A program made the translations under genes and the position numbers. Shown here in pieces: positions 18,582 to 20,924 of a stretch of DNA of 20,924 nt. Numbering within the stretch: position 1 is the first letter of the stretch; each line of letters starts with the position of its first letter. Origin of the DNA: Usnea hakonensis (lineage: Eukaryota; Ascomycota; Lecanoromycetes; Lecanorales; Parmeliaceae). The DNA is taken from contig BLJB01000296.1 in NCBI GenBank assembly GCA_013423325.1, positions 1-20,924 on the forward strand, in the 5' to 3' direction. The notes under the pieces were generated by a model, which ran no database searches, was not told the origin of the DNA, and saw only the letters and a list, made by a program, of their open reading frames with translations.

Positions 18582-19160
18582 TTACGGTTCAGTCTCCCGT
18601 GGACTACCCGAACTCTCTGAATCTTCCCGGAGGTCCTTTAAAATACTATCCTCTGATCCAAATCCCAGAGCCTTTGCAGATATAGCGATAATTTCACCCC
18701 ATTTTGCGGCTTGAGTACCGCGATGGGGAGTCCCAAGAAATATTACTCCCACGATCGACAGAGCAAGGTAATGGAAGTGGCCGTCAAGAGAGTTTGCGTT
18801 CACCAAACTCTAAAGAGAATAAGGACTTGTGCTGATTAGGTATAAAATAGTGGTTTCTCACCTGCTCAATAACTACCCCACCAAAGCTATGGCCGATGAA
18901 AATCAATGGTCGATATTTCGTATCCTTCTCCTGTCAATACTCAGACTCATAAGAGTAAATTTCTGGCTGCAGAGAGTAGTCACCTCTGTGCGTTTATTGT
19001 CCAGAGCCGTAAGCAATTGGTTGGCACATGAAGAACGCCTCTGCTTTGGAGCCCCCGAAAGCCACTTTGATTCGTAGCTAAAAGTCATGATTCGGGAATC
19101 AGAAAGCTTTGCGGGAAGTAACTTCTGGTCCGCAAGCCAATTAACACGGCTCCGGTGCAA
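18582..19160 (-). pseudogene. Truncated alpha/beta-hydrolase domain of fungal NACHT/STAND type
   Basis: Three minus-strand exons are phase-consistent: 18984-19160 (NWLADQKLLPAKLSDSRIMT, FSYESKWLSGAPKQR), 18862-18930 (RPLIFIGHSFGGVVIEQ) and 18582-18809 (IVGVIFLGTPHRGTQAAKWG). Introns are 53 bases (18931-18983, GTGACT to GACAG) and 52 bases (18810-18861, GTGAGA to TTTAG). GHSFGG is the nucleophile elbow with the catalytic serine, and FLGTPHRG is the diagnostic block of the lipase-like domain found ahead of NACHT/ankyrin/TPR regions in fungal NLR-like proteins. The expected HGL-type oxyanion segment before the first exon was not found. The frame ends at TAA 18582 soon after ILKDLREDSES, so the C-terminal catalytic residues and any NACHT domain are absent. 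A relic, not a working receptor. Confidence 0.78.
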
Positions 19161-19538
19161 GACATGCGAGCGCAGCTTGAGGGAGATGCGGAGTCGCTCA
19201 GTCCCATCCTCTCCACCTCAGGGCGTGTTCGATACGCCTTTATGGAACGATCACGCATCGCGAAGGCCTTCTTCAACCCACCGTCGACTCGTGGTGCCAA
19301 CACGCATAAAACACCGGTTGGAGCTCGAATGGGTCATTCATCCAGGATCTCTTCACATCCACGAATGGGAAAGAAGTCGGTTCGAATCAACAGACGATCT
19401 GGCACACGCTACGGAAGGTTACAAGAGACCTAAGGATTGTTGTTTATTCTCGGCCACCAAGGTGTGCATGGAGCTTAGTCAAAGAGAACACGAGCATATA
19501 GATTCTTGACGAGTTGCCGCTAACTACTCAAAGCCATT
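19161..19538. other. Spacer upstream of the hydrolase fragment
   Basis: I searched the minus strand for the missing hydrolase N-terminus (HGL motif, TW block) and did not find it. A plus-strand frame (19087-19509) with stretches such as LELEWVIHPGSLHIHEW is open, but its 5' third is antisense to a hydrolase exon, so I treat it as doubtful. Confidence 0.35.
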
Positions 19539-20279
19539 TCAACTTCTGTTCTTGATCACCCCTTCTTGTAGAAGTAAATCCACCACTGCATCGATGTTTC
19601 TCAACGGCTTCGTGTCTCTGAATATCTCATGTACCCCATTTGCGCTACTTGCATGGGTCTCATGTCCTTTGACCGAAACAATGCCATCCTCATCCTGTGC
19701 GAATGACCAGCCAGTGACTCTGTAGATGTTCGCGTATGCTACTTCTTCTTCTTTGACCATAACCGTCCATTATCCAGCAAGTACAAATTCCAACATCTGT
19801 GGTTGTGGGCTCGATTTGTCCTCGAGCTCCTCGAGGACTTCAAGACCCAAAAGCCCTGTTAGCTGGTTCGATGAAAGGTATTTGGAAAGCTCTCCAAAGA
19901 AGGCTTGATTGATATCCGCAACGCATTTCGGGGCATCGCCTTCTCGATATTCGTATGCCAGCAGACGATTATCTGGCGAGAGAATATAGATGTGCCCATG
20001 GATAGGGTTCGGAATTATAACTTCCGAAGGTGTTGGTTTGGTCCAATAGCCCGAGAGTTGGCCTTTGAGACTCGAGCCCAACATAATAGTGTTATGAGAG
20101 ATTTTTAAATGATCGTGAATAAGATGCAGACCAAATATTTTCTGAACATTGCATTGGATAAAGAGCTGTGCCAGCTGATTCAGATGATGCTCCAGAGAAT
20201 TTGGCTGGTCGCGGTCATCAAGCAAGTAGTTTGCTTGGGATAGGAAGAGGCAGCGATACTCGCCAACCAAGTGTCTCAT
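19539..20279 (-). pseudogene. Fungal hypothetical protein interrupted by one in-frame stop
   Basis: From a true ATG (20277-20279) the minus frame encodes 169 residues: MRHLVGEYRCLFLSQANYLL, LAQLFIQCNVQKIFGLHLIH, IHGHIYILSPDNRLLAYEY and FFGELSKYLSSNQLTGLLGL. It meets TAA at 19770-19772, then continues in the same frame for 76 codons (MVKEEEVAYANIYRVTGWSF, then KGHETHASSANGVHEIF) to 19539. The protein-like character on both sides and the unchanged frame indicate one 246-codon gene with a single nonsense codon. It resembles an ascomycete family of about 250 residues that I recall only as unknown function. TAA could come from CAA by C-to-T. No intron explains the stop. A truncated 169-residue product could still be made. 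Confidence 0.65.
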
Positions 20280-20349
20280 TTGTCGCTAGAGTGCGCAAAA
20301 GAGCAATTTAAGGTGACATGCTAGCGGCAAGATGGAATTAGCACCCTCC

Positions 20350-20465
20350 AGGCAGCAGCCATTCCGTTGATTGGCTATTAACCTCGCAATGACTCAAACG
20401 CTAATGTGGCCGCGCAAGGCGCGCTCTATCTGTACCTTTGACATCTAGTTGTTCTTTACCATCCA
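20350..20465. repeat. Direct repeat copy B (partner at 18065)
   Basis: Same orientation as copy A, with 27 identical bases at 20350-20376. In the next 18 bases and at the base before the match, the differences from copy A are all transitions (for example GTCAGCC against ATTAACC). Downstream, similarity continues through CGCGCTCTAT and CCATCCA-type words with gaps. Confidence 0.7.
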
Positions 20466-20704
20466 TTGCAATCGGTCGTTTCGTAAGAGAACCCGAATCA
20501 CTCGGTATTAGGTGTAGGTATGCTCTCGCCTATAAGGTTGCCGCGGCTCCCGTTGGGGCAGCTTTTAAACCTCAGCCAATGCTAAGAAAAATACCATTAG
20601 CGTGTAATACCGGTGGCTGAGCGCGTTAGATGGCCGCCACACGTAAATAAAGTGATATCACCATCGTGACTGCTCCACTCACTGTTATCGTCGTCGATTA
20701 CCTC

Positions 20705-20788
20705 GCTGTCGCCTCTGGTAGAGCGGAGAGGGCCTCATTAGCCTGCCTACATGACTGCATGTCAGGGCGGAATTTGTATGGGAGATCC
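20705..20788. repeat. Tandem duplication unit 1 with hairpin
   Basis: It holds a 27-bp left block (20705-20731) and a 48-bp right block (20741-20788) that recur at 20821-20924. The right block contains ACATG-ACTG-CATGT, a 5-bp stem with a 4-base loop. Differences from unit 2 are all transitions. Confidence 0.75.
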
Positions 20789-20820
20789 AGCGGACTTCGC
20801 ATGCTACTGGGGGGGTATAT

Positions 20821-20924
20821 GCTGTCGCCTCCAGCGGAGCGGAGAGGCGGAGAACACTTCCATTCAGGCCATAACAGCCTGCCCATATGACTGCATATCA
20901 GGGCGGAGTTTGTATGGGAGATCC
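20821..20924. repeat. Tandem duplication unit 2 with hairpin, running to the window edge
   Basis: The left block (20821-20847) and right block (20877-20924) match unit 1, but with about 20 extra bases between them. The hairpin here reads ATATG-ACTG-CATAT, so the middle stem pair is T-A instead of C-G. The array may continue beyond the window. Confidence 0.75.

Noticed and set aside
19087..19509. 140-codon plus-strand frame
   Set aside because: Its first part is antisense to a recognisable hydrolase exon and no family or splice signal supports it, though some stretches look protein-like.
19770..19772. Programmed stop-codon readthrough in the 19539-20279 gene
   Set aside because: No readthrough context is evident, and two neighbouring genes carry similar single stops, so decay is the better explanation.
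1..20924. CRISPR arrays, bacterial operons, phage genes
   Set aside because: There are no regularly spaced repeats and no bacterial gene organisation. Introns and protein families indicate a fungal genome.

Overview
The window looks like accessory, gene-poor sequence from a filamentous ascomycete (Pezizomycotina). Most convincing genes need introns of about 48-65 bases with GTRAGT-like donors, CTAAC/CTGAC-type branch sites and CAG/TAG acceptors. There are no operons or Shine-Dalgarno sites, and several protein families are ones I associate with ascomycete accessory genomes. All gene models were assembled by hand from six-frame reading and splice signals, so exon ends are predictions.

Layout. 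1-1175: no gene seen. 1176-2456: the 3' part of a basic minus-strand gene, interrupted by a 442-bp non-autonomous hAT-type element (1311-1752) with 22-bp perfect terminal inverted repeats and an 8-bp target duplication; the element supplies the gene's present C-terminus and stop. 2457-5276: little coding, plus a degenerate tandem repeat. 5277-5480: a small cysteine-rich ORF. 5875-7816: a large ascomycete protein of unknown function with one clear intron and one unexplained frame break. 8474-9025: a two-exon minus-strand gene, probably extracellular. 9165-9450: a second miniature inverted-repeat element with a TA target duplication. 9638-10374: a spliced plus-strand gene of unknown function. 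10789-11433: an intact 214-residue hypothetical. 12492-14229: a coherent three-exon, 542-residue protein whose N-terminus resembles the leader of fungal AAA-type ATPases but has no ATPase domain. 15014-15729: a three-exon protein with an N-myristoylation-type start and a C-terminal CxxC.

16191-20924 is a graveyard of minus-strand genes: a casein kinase 1 (CK1) paralogue with a single internal stop, a truncated alpha/beta-hydrolase domain of the kind found at the front of fungal NACHT/STAND proteins, a fragment of another fungal family joined to it in the same frame across one stop, and a 246-codon gene also broken by one stop. All three single stops could be C-to-T changes in a CpA context. 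Two direct repeats (18065 and 20350) bracket the hydrolase part of this block and differ near their start almost only by transitions. That pattern fits repeat-induced point mutation (RIP) or similar decay.

I found no multi-gene pathway and no RNA gene or CRISPR array. The most informative items are the element inserted into an open reading frame, the decaying NACHT-hydrolase/CK1 cluster, and the AAA-leader protein without an ATPase.
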